Shown: positions 47,690 to 57,174 of the stretch, piece by piece
Layout of the letters: the number at the start of each line of letters is the position of its first letter
How positions within the stretch are numbered: position 1 is the stretch's first letter
Source: Streptococcus mitis SK579
GTDB lineage: Bacteria; Bacillota; Bacilli; Lactobacillales; Streptococcaceae
Reading direction: 5' to 3'
Length of the DNA: 64,000 bases
NCBI RefSeq assembly: GCF_000257905.1
Contig: NZ_AJJL01000051.1
Coordinates: forward strand, 1 to 64,000
Translations under genes and position numbers: made by a program
The notes under the pieces: generated by a model
Database searches by the model: none
Seen by the model: the letters and a program-made list of their open reading frames with translations, nothing else
Told to the model about the DNA's origin: nothing

Positions 47690-50600
47690 GTGCTGACTTC
47701 AGAAATTCCCAAAATTTCTCTAATTTCTGCTAGGGTCAGGCTGCCACGTGACTCTGTTCCGTCCAATACTTGTGACACTAAATGTTTCTTTTGTTCTTGG
47801 AGTTCCTGAATTTTTTCTTCAATGGTTCCCTTGGTTACCAAGCGATAGACCTCAACCATTTCCTCTTGTCCCATCCGATGGGCACGGCCAATGGCTTGCG
47901 CTTCCACCGCAGGATTCCACCAAAGGTCAACCAAAATAACCGTATCAGCACCTGTCAGGTTCAGACCGACCCCACCTGCCTTAAGGGAAATCAGAAAGGC
48001 ATCTCTTTCCCCTTGGTTAAAGGCCTTGGTCATATCTTGTCTTTCCTTGGCTGGGGTTGAACCTGTGATTTTAAAGGAAGTCAAGCCCAAGCCTGGCAGT
48101 TCTTGTTCAATTTTTTCCAACATTCCCTTGAACTGGGAGAAAATCAAGACACGGTGTCCGCCGTCTGCCACCTGGACCAGCAGGTCTCGGAGACTATCTA
48201 GTTTGCCGCTGGCTCCCTGATAATCTTCCATAAAGAGGGCAGGGGTGTCACAGATTTGGCGTAAGCGCATCAGACCAGACAAGATTTCCACTCTACTACG
48301 CTGAAATTCCTGGTCTGACACTTGAGTCAGACGGTCCCGCATCTGTTGTAACTGGGCTAGGTAGATAGCCTTCTGCTGGTCTTCCAGTTCATTCTTATAA
48401 ACCACTTCAATCAAGTCTGGTAATTCAGTCAGAACTTCTTCTTTCTTGCGCCGCATCACAAAAGGTTTGATAAACTGAGCCACGCGCTCAGCTGGCAATT
48501 TCATAAATTCTTTCTTGCTTGGCAAGAGTCCTGGCATGACGATTTGGAAAATAGACCACAGCTCACCTAGATGGTTTTCAATTGGAGTCCCTGACAAGGC
48601 AAAGACCGACGGCACCACAAACTGTCTCAAGGTCTGAGCGATCTTAGTCTGGGCATTTTTCATGACCTGAGCCTCATCTAAGAAAAGGAAGTCAAAGGCC
48701 ATCCCCTGATAAAGATCACTGTCCTGACGGAAGGTAGCATAACTCGTCACATAGATTTGATGGCTCTCGACAAGAATCTCTTCACGACTAGCTTTCAAAC
48801 CATGAACAACAGCCACATCCAACTGTGGGGCAAACTTCTGAAATTCATCTGTCCAGTTGTAAATCAAACCTGACGGTGCTAAAATCAAAACCCGACTTTC
48901 TTTTGTCACTTGACTGGTCAAAAAAGCAATAGTCTGCAGGGTTTTCCCAAGTCCCATATCATCAGCCAAAATCCCACCAAAACCATAATGATGGAGCATT
49001 TGCAGCCAGCCGATTCCTTTTTCCTGATAATCTCGTAAATCAGCCTGAACCTGAGTTGCCTGTCTAGGAAAATCCTCTGGATGCGTCAAATCGTGGGCCA
49101 GATTCTGGAATTCTTGTGAAAAAGAAACACGGTCACGACCTTCAAAAAGATGAGCTAAACTGTAGGCCAAGGATTTTCGAGCCTGCAAAGCCCCATCTTT
49201 TAATTCAAACTGCCCCAGTTCCTGTAGATTTTGGCGAATTTTCTTGGTTTCTTCATCAAAAAAGTAGACTTGATTAGAAGAATCAATATAAAAATCTCGA
49301 TTATCAACCAAGGCCTTCATGGCTTGGTCAATTTCCTCTTGGGCAATATCTTGAAAATCAAACTGGATTTCCAAGAGACCTCCCTTGGAAGCAATCTGCA
49401 CTTGGGGACTCGCTAGGTTATAGAGTTCTTCTAACTTGTCTGATAGGTCAACATTCCCGAGTTTTTCAAAGACTGGAATGATTTCGTGGAAGAAATGATA
49501 GATAGACTCCGCTTTTAGGGCCTGACGCCAAGATTGGAAATCTGATTCAAAACCAGCTGCCAAACAGACTTGGAAAATTCTTTCTTCTAGATCAGCATCA
49601 CTCGAAAAAGGTAATTCTTCTAGCTCTTGTCGGCTAGATACCTTCCTGTCTCCATAATCAAACTGAATTTCTAAACGAATCCGATTGTCCTCTTCCCTGT
49701 CAAAGTAAAAAGAGGGCGCAAAGGATTTGATTTGTAAGCGTTCTGGAGCTGAAACGGTACCCATCTGGCTAAAAAGAGTTAAACAAGAAGCCAACTTATC
49801 TCGGTCACTGCTATCAAATTGCAGGTATTTCTTTCCCTGTTGAACCAAAGGCAACGCTTTTATTTCCTTGAGAAGACGCATCTGCTGATCTGTTAGAAAA
49901 TAAACCTGTCCTTTATGGAAAAGCACAGCTCCCTGATAAAAGACATTGACCCTGGGGCTCTCGCTGATCTCCATTTCAAAATAGTCAGAGTATGCTGTTA
50001 CTGTAAAGGCAAAAAGATTAGCATCCGCATTCATATCCTGAAAAAGTAGGGTTTGGTAACTATCCACTTGGTGGTCAAATTGAAAATGGGGCAAGGTCAT
50101 CAGTAAATTCACACCCTGCTCAAAAAAGGTCAGAGGGAAAAAGAAGTGTCGACCTTGGTTTTGGAAAAAGAGATCTGGAGCCAGTCCTTCTTGCGTTAAC
50201 CCCCGCAAGAAAGTAAGAAGTTCTTGGCTGGCTTCATCAAAGTCTTCCCAAGATAGAGACTCCTCATAAGTTTTACCAATCATATAAGGTTTTCTCTGCT
50301 CGACAACTTTTAAAAAGAGTGGAATATCTCGAATGACATAGTATTTTTGACTTTTAATTTGCCCAATTCTCAGAGTCCACAAGATACGGTTACTTCCTGC
50401 TTCCACTTGTCCCACGGCCGATAATTCATAAGCGCGTTCTGATTTTGGAGACAATATTCGTTCTAAAAATTTGCCACCCAAGGTCACCTTGGTTTCAACG
50501 GCCTCTTTTTCTTCATGACCTTCTTCCAGACTCTGCAAGATTTCTTGGCCACGCTCATCATTTTTTAGAAAATGCTCCAAAGCCGCCAAATGCACACAGT

Positions 50601-50784
50601 AGCCCTTCTTTTGGAAAAAATCGCAGGCACAAAAAATCAAATCATCCTCTAGACTATAGCGCAGTTCTTCTTCTGCAACGCGAGCATAGAGTCGATTATT
50701 CTTTTCCTTGATGATGTCAACCTTACCAGTTTCATAAAGGGCAACGCCTTCGATACGGACTTTCCCCGGAATCAATTTAGCCAT
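47686..50784 (-). CDS. SWIM zinc-finger SNF2 family helicase
   Basis: The 1032-residue protein has an N-terminal SWIM finger (Cys52, Cys54, Cys63, His65 in FCACDFFQKKGYCVHL), a long middle region and a C-terminal SNF2 ATPase: Walker A ADDMGLGKTLQTIAF, box II LFLDEAQVMKN, motif III ALSGTPIENH and the helicase-C QAIGRAHRMGQ. Such bacterial Swi2/Snf2 proteins (RapA-like or HepA-like) are DNA or RNA polymerase translocases. The precise role is unknown, and no methylase or nuclease partner adjoins it, arguing against a defence role. An extended -10 (TGGTATAAT) lies at 50810-50818. Confidence 0.93.
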   Translation of the reverse strand: MAKLIPGKVRIEGVALYETGKVDIIKEKNNRLYARVAEEELRYSLEDDLIFCACDFFQKKGYCVHLAALEHFLKNDERGQEILQSLEEGHEEKEAVETKVTLGGKFLERILSPKSERAYELSAVGQVEAGSNRILWTLRIGQIKSQKYYVIRDIPLFLKVVEQRKPYMIGKTYEESLSWEDFDEASQELLTFLRGLTQEGLAPDLFFQNQGRHFFFPLTFFEQGVNLLMTLPHFQFDHQVDSYQTLLFQDMNADANLFAFTVTAYSDYFEMEISESPRVNVFYQGAVLFHKGQVYFLTDQQMRLLKEIKALPLVQQGKKYLQFDSSDRDKLASCLTLFSQMGTVSAPERLQIKSFAPSFYFDREEDNRIRLEIQFDYGDRKVSSRQELEELPFSSDADLEERIFQVCLAAGFESDFQSWRQALKAESIYHFFHEIIPVFEKLGNVDLSDKLEELYNLASPQVQIASKGGLLEIQFDFQDIAQEEIDQAMKALVDNRDFYIDSSNQVYFFDEETKKIRQNLQELGQFELKDGALQARKSLAYSLAHLFEGRDRVSFSQEFQNLAHDLTHPEDFPRQATQVQADLRDYQEKGIGWLQMLHHYGFGGILADDMGLGKTLQTIAFLTSQVTKESRVLILAPSGLIYNWTDEFQKFAPQLDVAVVHGLKASREEILVESHQIYVTSYATFRQDSDLYQGMAFDFLFLDEAQVMKNAQTKIAQTLRQFVVPSVFALSGTPIENHLGELWSIFQIVMPGLLPSKKEFMKLPAERVAQFIKPFVMRRKKEEVLTELPDLIEVVYKNELEDQQKAIYLAQLQQMRDRLTQVSDQEFQRSRVEILSGLMRLRQICDTPALFMEDYQGASGKLDSLRDLLVQVADGGHRVLIFSQFKGMLEKIEQELPGLGLTSFKITGSTPAKERQDMTKAFNQGERDAFLISLKAGGVGLNLTGADTVILVDLWWNPAVEAQAIGRAHRMGQEEMVEVYRLVTKGTIEEKIQELQEQKKHLVSQVLDGTESRGSLTLAEIREILGISEVST

Positions 50785-50809
50785 ATTCTTACCTGTACCT
50801 TATCCTTTT

Positions 50810-50818
50810 ATTATACCA
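50810..50818 (-). promoter_or_regulatory. extended -10 promoter of the SNF2 gene
   Basis: Minus-strand TGGTATAAT, -10 at 50810-50815, about 26 bases before the ATG. Confidence 0.65.
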
Positions 50819-50832
50819 TATTCCCTACGAAA

Positions 50833-50868
50833 ATAGCCCCCTAGGAAGACTGTTCTCCTAGAAGGCTG
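50833..50868 (-). terminator. terminator of the metB-C-S lyase operon
   Basis: Stem AGCC..CTAGGA / TCCTAG..GGCT with internal mismatches, followed on the minus strand by a short T tract. Confidence 0.6.
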
Positions 50869-50873
50869 GATTT

Positions 50874-52040
50874 TTAAAGTTTGGCAAAAGTCGTCACAAT
50901 CCGCTGACAAACTTCTTGCAGCAGAGATTTAGGCATGGCTACATTGAGGCGGGCATGGAGACTTCCTTCCTCTCCAAAATCCAAACCACGGTTGAGGATA
51001 ACCTTGGCTTCATTTCTCAAAAGCTCTTGCAACGTTTCATCAGTCAGGTCATAGGCTGAAAAATCAAGCCAAATCAAGTAAGTTCCTTGCGGTTTCATGA
51101 CCTTGATTTTAGTCTCTTTTCCAAATAGATCCACCACATAATTGATGTGATCTTCAAAGACTTGCTTGAGTTCCTCTAACCAATCTTTACCGTATCGATA
51201 GGCAGCTTCTGTCGTCAAATAACCCAAGCCTGAAATTTCATGCTGGTTATTGGCCAACTGACGTTTCTGGTAAGCCACTCTTAATTTCGGATTTTCAATG
51301 ACTGCATAGGAATTTTTTGTTCCAGCAATATTAAAAGTTTTAGTGGCACTGCTCAAGACAATAGCAAATTCTTTAAAAGCTGGATTAATGGTATTAAAAG
51401 ACTGGTGTTTGTGACCAAAGAGGGCCAAATCTTGGTGAATCTCATCCGAAACCAAGAAAACACCGTGTTTTTGACAGAGTTGGCCAATCTTCTCCAACAC
51501 TTCCTTTTCCCAAACACGTCCACCAGGATTGTGAGGATTGCAAAGAATATAGAGCTTGACCTCTTCTTCCACCAAATCCTTCTCCAGTTGATCAAAGTCA
51601 ATCTCAAACAGACCATCCTTTTCCACCAAAGAATTGGTCATCAATCTACGGTTGTTCAACTTGACACTGCGAGCAAAGGGTGGATAGACAGGTGTGTTAA
51701 TCAGAACCGCTTCGCCTTCTTTTGTAAAGGCTTGAATAGCTGTTGAGATGGCTGGTACCACACCCTCGATAAAGACAAGAGCCTCTTTGTCAAAGTGGTA
51801 ACCGTGTTGTGTAGCTTCCCATTTTTGAACTTCCTTAATTAACTCTTCACTTGCATAGGTATAGCCATAAACCAGTTGGTCTGCGTAAGTTTGCACGGCT
51901 TGGCGGATTTCAGGCAAGACCACAAAGTCCATATCCGCTATCCAAGCTGGTAGTACTTCACTATCCGCTTCCACCTCTTTCCATTTATAAGTATGATGCC
52001 CTAAACGATTGGGCAGGCTTGTAAAATCATATTTTCCCAT
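50874..52040 (-). CDS. MalY/PatB-family C-S lyase (cystathionine beta-lyase)
   Basis: The 388-residue fold-type I PLP enzyme has the MalY/PatB features AWIADMDFVVLP, CNPHNPGGRVW, SDEIHQDL and the PLP lysine in LSSATKTFNIAGTKNS. These enzymes split cystathionine or cysteine to pyruvate, ammonia and a thiol. Placed 7 bases after a cystathionine gamma-synthase-like gene, it most likely completes transsulfuration to homocysteine, acting as a MetC. Cysteine desulfhydration to H2S is an alternative activity in oral streptococci. Confidence 0.92.
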   Translation of the reverse strand: MGKYDFTSLPNRLGHHTYKWKEVEADSEVLPAWIADMDFVVLPEIRQAVQTYADQLVYGYTYASEELIKEVQKWEATQHGYHFDKEALVFIEGVVPAISTAIQAFTKEGEAVLINTPVYPPFARSVKLNNRRLMTNSLVEKDGLFEIDFDQLEKDLVEEEVKLYILCNPHNPGGRVWEKEVLEKIGQLCQKHGVFLVSDEIHQDLALFGHKHQSFNTINPAFKEFAIVLSSATKTFNIAGTKNSYAVIENPKLRVAYQKRQLANNQHEISGLGYLTTEAAYRYGKDWLEELKQVFEDHINYVVDLFGKETKIKVMKPQGTYLIWLDFSAYDLTDETLQELLRNEAKVILNRGLDFGEEGSLHARLNVAMPKSLLQEVCQRIVTTFAKL

Positions 52041-52047
52041 CTTTTTC

Positions 52048-53142
52048 TTATCCTTCTAAGGCTTGGCGCAAATCTGCAATCAAATCTCTAGCATCCTCAA
52101 TCCCAATAGACAAACGCAAGAGGTCATCTGTCAAACCATAAGAATGGCGCACTTCTGCTGGAATATCAGCGTGGGTTTGTGTCGTTGGATAAGTAATGAG
52201 ACTTTCTACCCCACCCAAACTTTCCGCAAAAGAGAAGACCTTAAGACTGTTCAAAACATGAGGAATGCGTGTTTCATCCGCTACTTTAAAGGAAATCATG
52301 CCTCCACGACCAGTGTAGAGAACTTCCTTAACTGCTGGAGAATCCTTCAAAAAGGTAACCACTTCTTGGGCGTTAGCTGTTGAGCGCTCCATACGAAGAG
52401 ACAAGGTCTTGAGACCACGAATCAATTGATAACTGTCAAATGGTGACAAAACTGCCCCTGTTGTATTGAGATTGTAGAAAAGCTTTTCGTATAGTTCTAC
52501 ACTATTGGTCACAACCACACCAGCCAAGACATCATTGTGGCCTGCTAGATACTTGGTTGCTGAATGAAGAACGATATCTGCTCCATCTTCAATCGGACGT
52601 TGGTAGATAGGGCTGTAGAAGGTATTGTCCACCACCACTTTGGCACCCTTAGCATGAGCTAATTTTGCTAGTTTTTCGATATCAAATTCCAACATCAAGG
52701 GATTGGTTGGTGTTTCGATATAGAGAACATCCACGTCCTTTTCTAACTCGACAATCAACTCTTCTTCTGTATTGGCATAGGTGAAATGGAAACGACCTTC
52801 CTGCTCCACTTGATTGAACCAGCGGAAAGAACCACCGTAAAGGTCACGCACTGCTAAAACCTTACTTCCTACTGGAAAGACGCTAAAGGCCAGTACAATA
52901 GCTGACATCCCCGAGCTAGTCGCTAGAGCGTAGTCTGCTGACTCAATAGCTGCTAAGACTTCCTCCGCCTTACTACGAGTTGGGTTTTTGGTGCGCGTAT
53001 AGTCAAATCCAGTAGATTGACCAAACTCTGGATGCTGATAGGTCGTTGAAAAATGAAGCGGTGTCACCAAAGCTCCTGTCGCTTCATCTGATTTAATGCC
53101 CGCTTGGGCCAAAATTGTGTTGATGTGTAATTCCTTGCTCAT
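52048..53142 (-). CDS. metB: cystathionine gamma-synthase / trans-sulfuration PLP enzyme
   Basis: The 364-residue Cys/Met metabolism PLP enzyme has FDYTRTKNPTRSKAEEVLA, the aspartate-bearing VVVDNTFYSPIYQRP, the PLP lysine in LHSATKYLAGHNDV and the C-terminal GVESLITYP. It couples cysteine to an activated homoserine to give cystathionine; a cystathionine beta- or gamma-lyase role cannot be excluded from sequence alone. First gene of the metB-C-S lyase operon, with an extended -10 (TGGTACAAT) near 53170-53178. Confidence 0.92.
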   Translation of the reverse strand: MSKELHINTILAQAGIKSDEATGALVTPLHFSTTYQHPEFGQSTGFDYTRTKNPTRSKAEEVLAAIESADYALATSSGMSAIVLAFSVFPVGSKVLAVRDLYGGSFRWFNQVEQEGRFHFTYANTEEELIVELEKDVDVLYIETPTNPLMLEFDIEKLAKLAHAKGAKVVVDNTFYSPIYQRPIEDGADIVLHSATKYLAGHNDVLAGVVVTNSVELYEKLFYNLNTTGAVLSPFDSYQLIRGLKTLSLRMERSTANAQEVVTFLKDSPAVKEVLYTGRGGMISFKVADETRIPHVLNSLKVFSFAESLGGVESLITYPTTQTHADIPAEVRHSYGLTDDLLRLSIGIEDARDLIADLRQALEG

Positions 53143-53236
53143 ACAATACCTCCAAATCTATAGTAACTATTGTACCACTTATTTTCATCAACTCATTTTC
53201 TTCTTTTCAAGAGCTAGTTATAGTTTCAAACTATAT

Positions 53237-53270
53237 AAAAACGACAGTTTCTTTCGAAACCATCGTTTTT
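53237..53270. terminator. terminator of aliB
   Basis: Stem AAACGAcaGTTTC / GAAACcaTCGTTT around a tetraloop, with T runs on both strands. Confidence 0.85.
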
Positions 53271-53283
53271 TCTTGAAAAATCC

Positions 53284-55242
53284 TTATTTGACATGTTTTG
53301 CCAATTCTTCTTGAGCTTTTTTATTAGATTCTTCTTTTTCTTTTAGCCATTTTTCTTTGGCTTTTTCATATTCGTCTTTTGTGACTGTCTTATCTTGTAA
53401 TTTGAGGTATTTATATGATTCAATACCTTTATTACCCGCCAATGAGAATGGGCTAGAGAAAGGAACTGTTTTTCTCAAAGTTGGTGTACCACCAAGTGAT
53501 ACGTTTGGAATTGCTAGTGAGCTATCTACCAACCAAGCTTGAGCCTCAGCGTATTTTTCATAACGTTTTGCTGGATCTTGCTCTTTATTAGCATCTTCTA
53601 ACATCTGAGTGTAAGTATCTAGTCCAACTGCCTTAGCCTTGTCATTTACTTCTCCAGGCTCTAGACCTAAGTTTTGTAGAACTCCACCACTTTTCACATT
53701 AAAGATTTCAAGATAACTTGATGGGTCTTGGTAGTCTGCACTCCAACCACCATTGTATAAATCGTAATCTTTCTGAGCTGCAGTCTGAGCCAAATAGCTT
53801 GTATTATCAAAGTCTTCAGTAGAGAGTTGGTGAACATCAATCACAACATTATCAGACCCCAAGACAGATTCAATCGATTGTTTCATGGAATTAATTCCTT
53901 GAATTTCTGCCTTATTGGTCAAATCTACAGATTTATCTAAGTGGATAGGGAATTGGACTCCTTTAGCTTGGAGTTCTTTCTTAGCTTCGGCAAATTTAGC
54001 CTTGGCTTTTTCTGGATTGTAGTATGGATCTTGAGCATCAGCAAAGTTGATTCCTTGCCATTCTTTACCATAATTGACCATCTTAGAGGCTACTACTTCA
54101 CCAAAGTCTTTTCCGTTGATACTTACGAAGTTTGGTGGAACAACCAAATTACGTAAAATCTTAGTAGCACCATCTTCACCTTGAGATTGAGCACCATAGG
54201 CTGTACGGTCATAGGCAAAGTTAATAGCTTGACGGAAGTTCTTATTAAGAACGGCTTCTTGAGTCGATTTCTTTTCAGCATCACTCGTCTTAGCAGTGAA
54301 TTTATAAGATTTTCTATCTAAGTTAAAGTTTAAGAAATAAGATGTCGCATCTTGAAGACTATATACGATATTGTCCTTGTTCTTCTCTTTAATCCCTTCA
54401 AAACTTGAGCTATTTGGATAGAGACGAGCATAACTATAGGCACCCTCCACAAAGTTACGTGCTAATGCATCTTGGTCACTACCATCAAAGTAAGCCAATT
54501 TCACATCATCTACAAAGACATTCTTGGCATCCCAGTAATTCGGATTTTTCTTGAATTCAATAACAGATTTTGAAACAAAGGATTTCATTAAGAAAGGACC
54601 ATTGTACAAAATGCTAGATGGATCCACCTTGCCAAAATTATCCCCTTTAGATTTCAAGAAATCCGCATTAAGAGGAAAGAGAATTGTTGAAGTTGTTTTT
54701 GAATTCCAGTAAGGTTCTGGGCGAGTCAAAGTATATTGAACCGTTTGGTCGTCAATAGCCTTTACACCTACAGTTGAAAAGTCTTTCGTTTTACCGTTAA
54801 TGTAGTCATCCAAACCTGCAACGGATTCTTGTACTAGGTACAAGGCTTCTGATTTTTTATCAGCAGCATACTGAAGACCAGTTACGAAGTCTTTGGCAGT
54901 TACTGGGGCATATTCTTCACCTTCAGAGGTATACCATTTCGCTTCCTTACGAAGTTTGTAGGTATAAGTCAAACCGTCCTTAGAAACACTCCAATCCTCT
55001 GCCAAGGATGGAACATAATTCCCATACTGATCATTTTCCATGAGACCATCAACTAGATTAGTGATAATGTCATTAGTTGTCGCACGATTTTCTGCTAAAT
55101 AATTAAAACTAGATGGATCACTAGCATAGACATAATTATATGTTTTTGACCCTGTGCTGGAATTTCCACAGGCACTTAACAAAATACCTGCACTTAACAC
55201 GACACCTGCAAGCGTTGCATACTTGGCCTTAGATTTTTTCAT
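53284..55242 (-). CDS. aliB: oligopeptide-binding lipoprotein AliB
   Basis: The 652-residue lipoprotein has a lipobox LSAC (Cys25) and an SBP type 5 peptide-binding domain (TYNYVYASDPSSFNYLAENR, LAEDWSVSKDGLTYTYKLR). It has the C-terminal Lys/Glu-rich tail of pneumococcal AliB (KEKWLKEKEESNKKAQEELA), and the length equals AliB. AliA, AliB and AmiA are alternative substrate-binding subunits of the Ami/Opp permease and are usually encoded alone, as here. They bind peptides for nutrition and for signalling such as competence and colonisation. Confidence 0.94.
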   Translation of the reverse strand: MKKSKAKYATLAGVVLSAGILLSACGNSSTGSKTYNYVYASDPSSFNYLAENRATTNDIITNLVDGLMENDQYGNYVPSLAEDWSVSKDGLTYTYKLRKEAKWYTSEGEEYAPVTAKDFVTGLQYAADKKSEALYLVQESVAGLDDYINGKTKDFSTVGVKAIDDQTVQYTLTRPEPYWNSKTTSTILFPLNADFLKSKGDNFGKVDPSSILYNGPFLMKSFVSKSVIEFKKNPNYWDAKNVFVDDVKLAYFDGSDQDALARNFVEGAYSYARLYPNSSSFEGIKEKNKDNIVYSLQDATSYFLNFNLDRKSYKFTAKTSDAEKKSTQEAVLNKNFRQAINFAYDRTAYGAQSQGEDGATKILRNLVVPPNFVSINGKDFGEVVASKMVNYGKEWQGINFADAQDPYYNPEKAKAKFAEAKKELQAKGVQFPIHLDKSVDLTNKAEIQGINSMKQSIESVLGSDNVVIDVHQLSTEDFDNTSYLAQTAAQKDYDLYNGGWSADYQDPSSYLEIFNVKSGGVLQNLGLEPGEVNDKAKAVGLDTYTQMLEDANKEQDPAKRYEKYAEAQAWLVDSSLAIPNVSLGGTPTLRKTVPFSSPFSLAGNKGIESYKYLKLQDKTVTKDEYEKAKEKWLKEKEESNKKAQEELAKHVK

Positions 55243-55274
55243 CTCCAGAACCTCCTGATTTAAATATTTGTCTT

Positions 55275-55303
55275 ATTATACAACTTGAGTTTTATTTAGT
55301 CAA
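55275..55303 (-). promoter_or_regulatory. aliB promoter
   Basis: -35 TTGACT (55298-55303), 17-bp spacer, -10 TATAAT (55275-55280), near consensus. Confidence 0.82.
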
Positions 55304-55372
55304 TAGTTTTTTAAGTAAAATTTAAGAAAAATAAAATTACCATCTACAAACTTTATCTATTATTCTACAAAT

Positions 55373-55434
55373 TAATAAAAAAGAGAATAATTTAAGCATT
55401 TCACGATAGAAATGTTCAAATTATCCCTTTTATT
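55373..55434 (-). terminator. terminator of the MurJ-like gene
   Basis: Long imperfect stem (ATAATTT..CATTTC / GAAATG..AAATTAT) followed on the minus strand by TCTCTTTTTTATT. The rest of the 55243-55446 gap holds only the aliB promoter. Confidence 0.78.
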
Positions 55435-55446
55435 TATAAATGTTTT

Positions 55447-57069
55447 TTAAGTTAACTTTAATTTGATTCGTAAGCGATCTGCTTGGGCTTTTCCAATCAC
55501 CTTATCCAATAAACGGGTACGAAGACTCAAGAATCCGTAAACTCCTCCCCCCATGGCACCGACAAGAGCTACATATAGGAAACTCCACAAACGTCCACTT
55601 GGTTGGAAGACAAATCCTAAAATCCACTGCAATGTCCCAACTACTAGAAACATGAAAAGAGTTAACAAACTGATTAAAATGGTTCGCTTCAAAATCACCT
55701 TGCGCTTGACACCTGTTACCTTACAAATATCTCGATACATCAAGACGTTAGGAATAATGAGACCGATAGTTGTAGAAATCAAAGGACCATAACTGTGGAA
55801 GAGAGCGATGGTAGGTAGTTGCAAGACTAGCTTGGCAATGGAACCATAGATAAAATAGAGAACGGCCTTGCGGTTGCGGAACATAGCCTGAAGCATTGGA
55901 GACAAGACCATGTACAAACCTAAAATAGTAGACTGCAAAACTGCAAAGACAAACAAGCCCATAGCCAAACTATCTGGCTTGCCATAAAAGACTGTGTAAA
56001 GAGGTTCTCCTACCATGACCACTCCAACCGTTGCTGGTAGCAGGAATACGAAAAGCATGGTAATGCTATCCTGAACCAGACGAGAAGCCGCCTTCAAGTC
56101 CCCCTTGACATAGTTTTCAGTCAAAAGTGGTAAACCGACACCCCCAATTGAAACCCCAACAGAAATCAAAATCATAGTGATTTTATTTGGATTGGCTGAG
56201 AAATAAGAAAACATGACAACCAAGTCCTCGTTGCTGTAGTTGGTAAACCAGCTCATACTATTGATAAAGGTCATCTGGTCCAAGATTTGGAAAAGCTGAA
56301 TAGCCGAACCAGTCAAGATAAAAGGAATAGCTTCCTTAATGGTATCGACCAAAAGACGCTTGCTGTTAATCTTATCCCCTGTTTCAAGGACTCTTTTGAG
56401 TAACCCTTCTTGAGCAAGGAAATAAATCAAAACAGCAAAACTGGCTACCATACCGACAAAGGCCGCAAAGGTCGATTGGGTAACGGCTGCTAGGTAATCT
56501 CCTGAACCGAGCTTCATAATGATAAAGGTTGCTAGAAGCATCCAGATAACACGAATGACCTGCTCAGCGATTTGGCTCATAGCATAAGGTTTGAGGTTAT
56601 TCATCCCTTGGAAAAATCCTCGGATAACACTCATAGACGGGAAAATCAAGACTCCCCAAGCCAAGCTTTGCATGATTGGGATCAAGTCTTTGCCCACGCC
56701 AGATAAGTCTGCTAGCCAAGGAGCAAAGACATACAAGATTAAAGCAAAAACCAAACCTAGTCCTGTCATAAAGCCTAAAAAGCTCCGAATCAGGGCAAAG
56801 CTATGCTCTTCTTCTCGCATGGTATTATACTTGGCAACTTGCTTGGCCACTGCAACCGGAATCCCCGCTGTTGAAACCAGCAAGAACCAGGCATAGATAT
56901 TGTAGCCCATGGTAAAGAGACCATTGGCCGTAGCTGCATAAGACCCCATCCAGATGTACCAAGGGATAATGTAAATAGCCCCGAGTAGGCGACTGATAAA
57001 GTTACTAGCCGTTAACCAAGCAGTCCCCCGTAACATCTGGGCCTGCTGGTGATTGTTTTCGTGCGACAT
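55447..57069 (-). CDS. lipid II flippase MurJ-like protein (YtgP/MOP family)
   Basis: From ATG 57069 (SD GAGGAA) the protein has 540 residues and about 14 membrane helices, with the MOP-superfamily N-terminus RGTAWLTASNFISRLLGAIY and the RGFFQGMNNL loop typical of MurJ/YtgP. In pneumococcus the homologue is the essential lipid II flippase; older annotations call it a polysaccharide transporter. The divergent murE gene supports a wall role. An upstream ATG (57084) overlaps the SD. Confidence 0.9.
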   Translation of the reverse strand: MSHENNHQQAQMLRGTAWLTASNFISRLLGAIYIIPWYIWMGSYAATANGLFTMGYNIYAWFLLVSTAGIPVAVAKQVAKYNTMREEEHSFALIRSFLGFMTGLGLVFALILYVFAPWLADLSGVGKDLIPIMQSLAWGVLIFPSMSVIRGFFQGMNNLKPYAMSQIAEQVIRVIWMLLATFIIMKLGSGDYLAAVTQSTFAAFVGMVASFAVLIYFLAQEGLLKRVLETGDKINSKRLLVDTIKEAIPFILTGSAIQLFQILDQMTFINSMSWFTNYSNEDLVVMFSYFSANPNKITMILISVGVSIGGVGLPLLTENYVKGDLKAASRLVQDSITMLFVFLLPATVGVVMVGEPLYTVFYGKPDSLAMGLFVFAVLQSTILGLYMVLSPMLQAMFRNRKAVLYFIYGSIAKLVLQLPTIALFHSYGPLISTTIGLIIPNVLMYRDICKVTGVKRKVILKRTILISLLTLFMFLVVGTLQWILGFVFQPSGRLWSFLYVALVGAMGGGVYGFLSLRTRLLDKVIGKAQADRLRIKLKLT

Positions 57070-57138
57070 AGATTCCTCATTCAATTTTGATAACTAGGAA
57101 AAATTCCTCATCTTCCATTATAAACTTTTCCTTGTCAC

Positions 57139-57167
57139 TTGTAAATTTACGACTTTCGGTTTACAAT
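57139..57167 (+). promoter_or_regulatory. murE promoter, predicted leaderless
   Basis: -35 TTGTAA (57139-57144), 17-bp spacer, -10 TACAAT (57162-57167), then seven bases before ATG 57175. No SD lies upstream. Confidence 0.75.
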
Positions 57168-57174
57168 AGAAAGT

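Noticed and set aside
47686..50784. SNF2 helicase as part of a DISARM- or Dnd-like defence system
   Set aside because: No methylase, nuclease, PLD or DUF partners adjoin it; it sits among wall and metabolism genes and is usual in streptococci.
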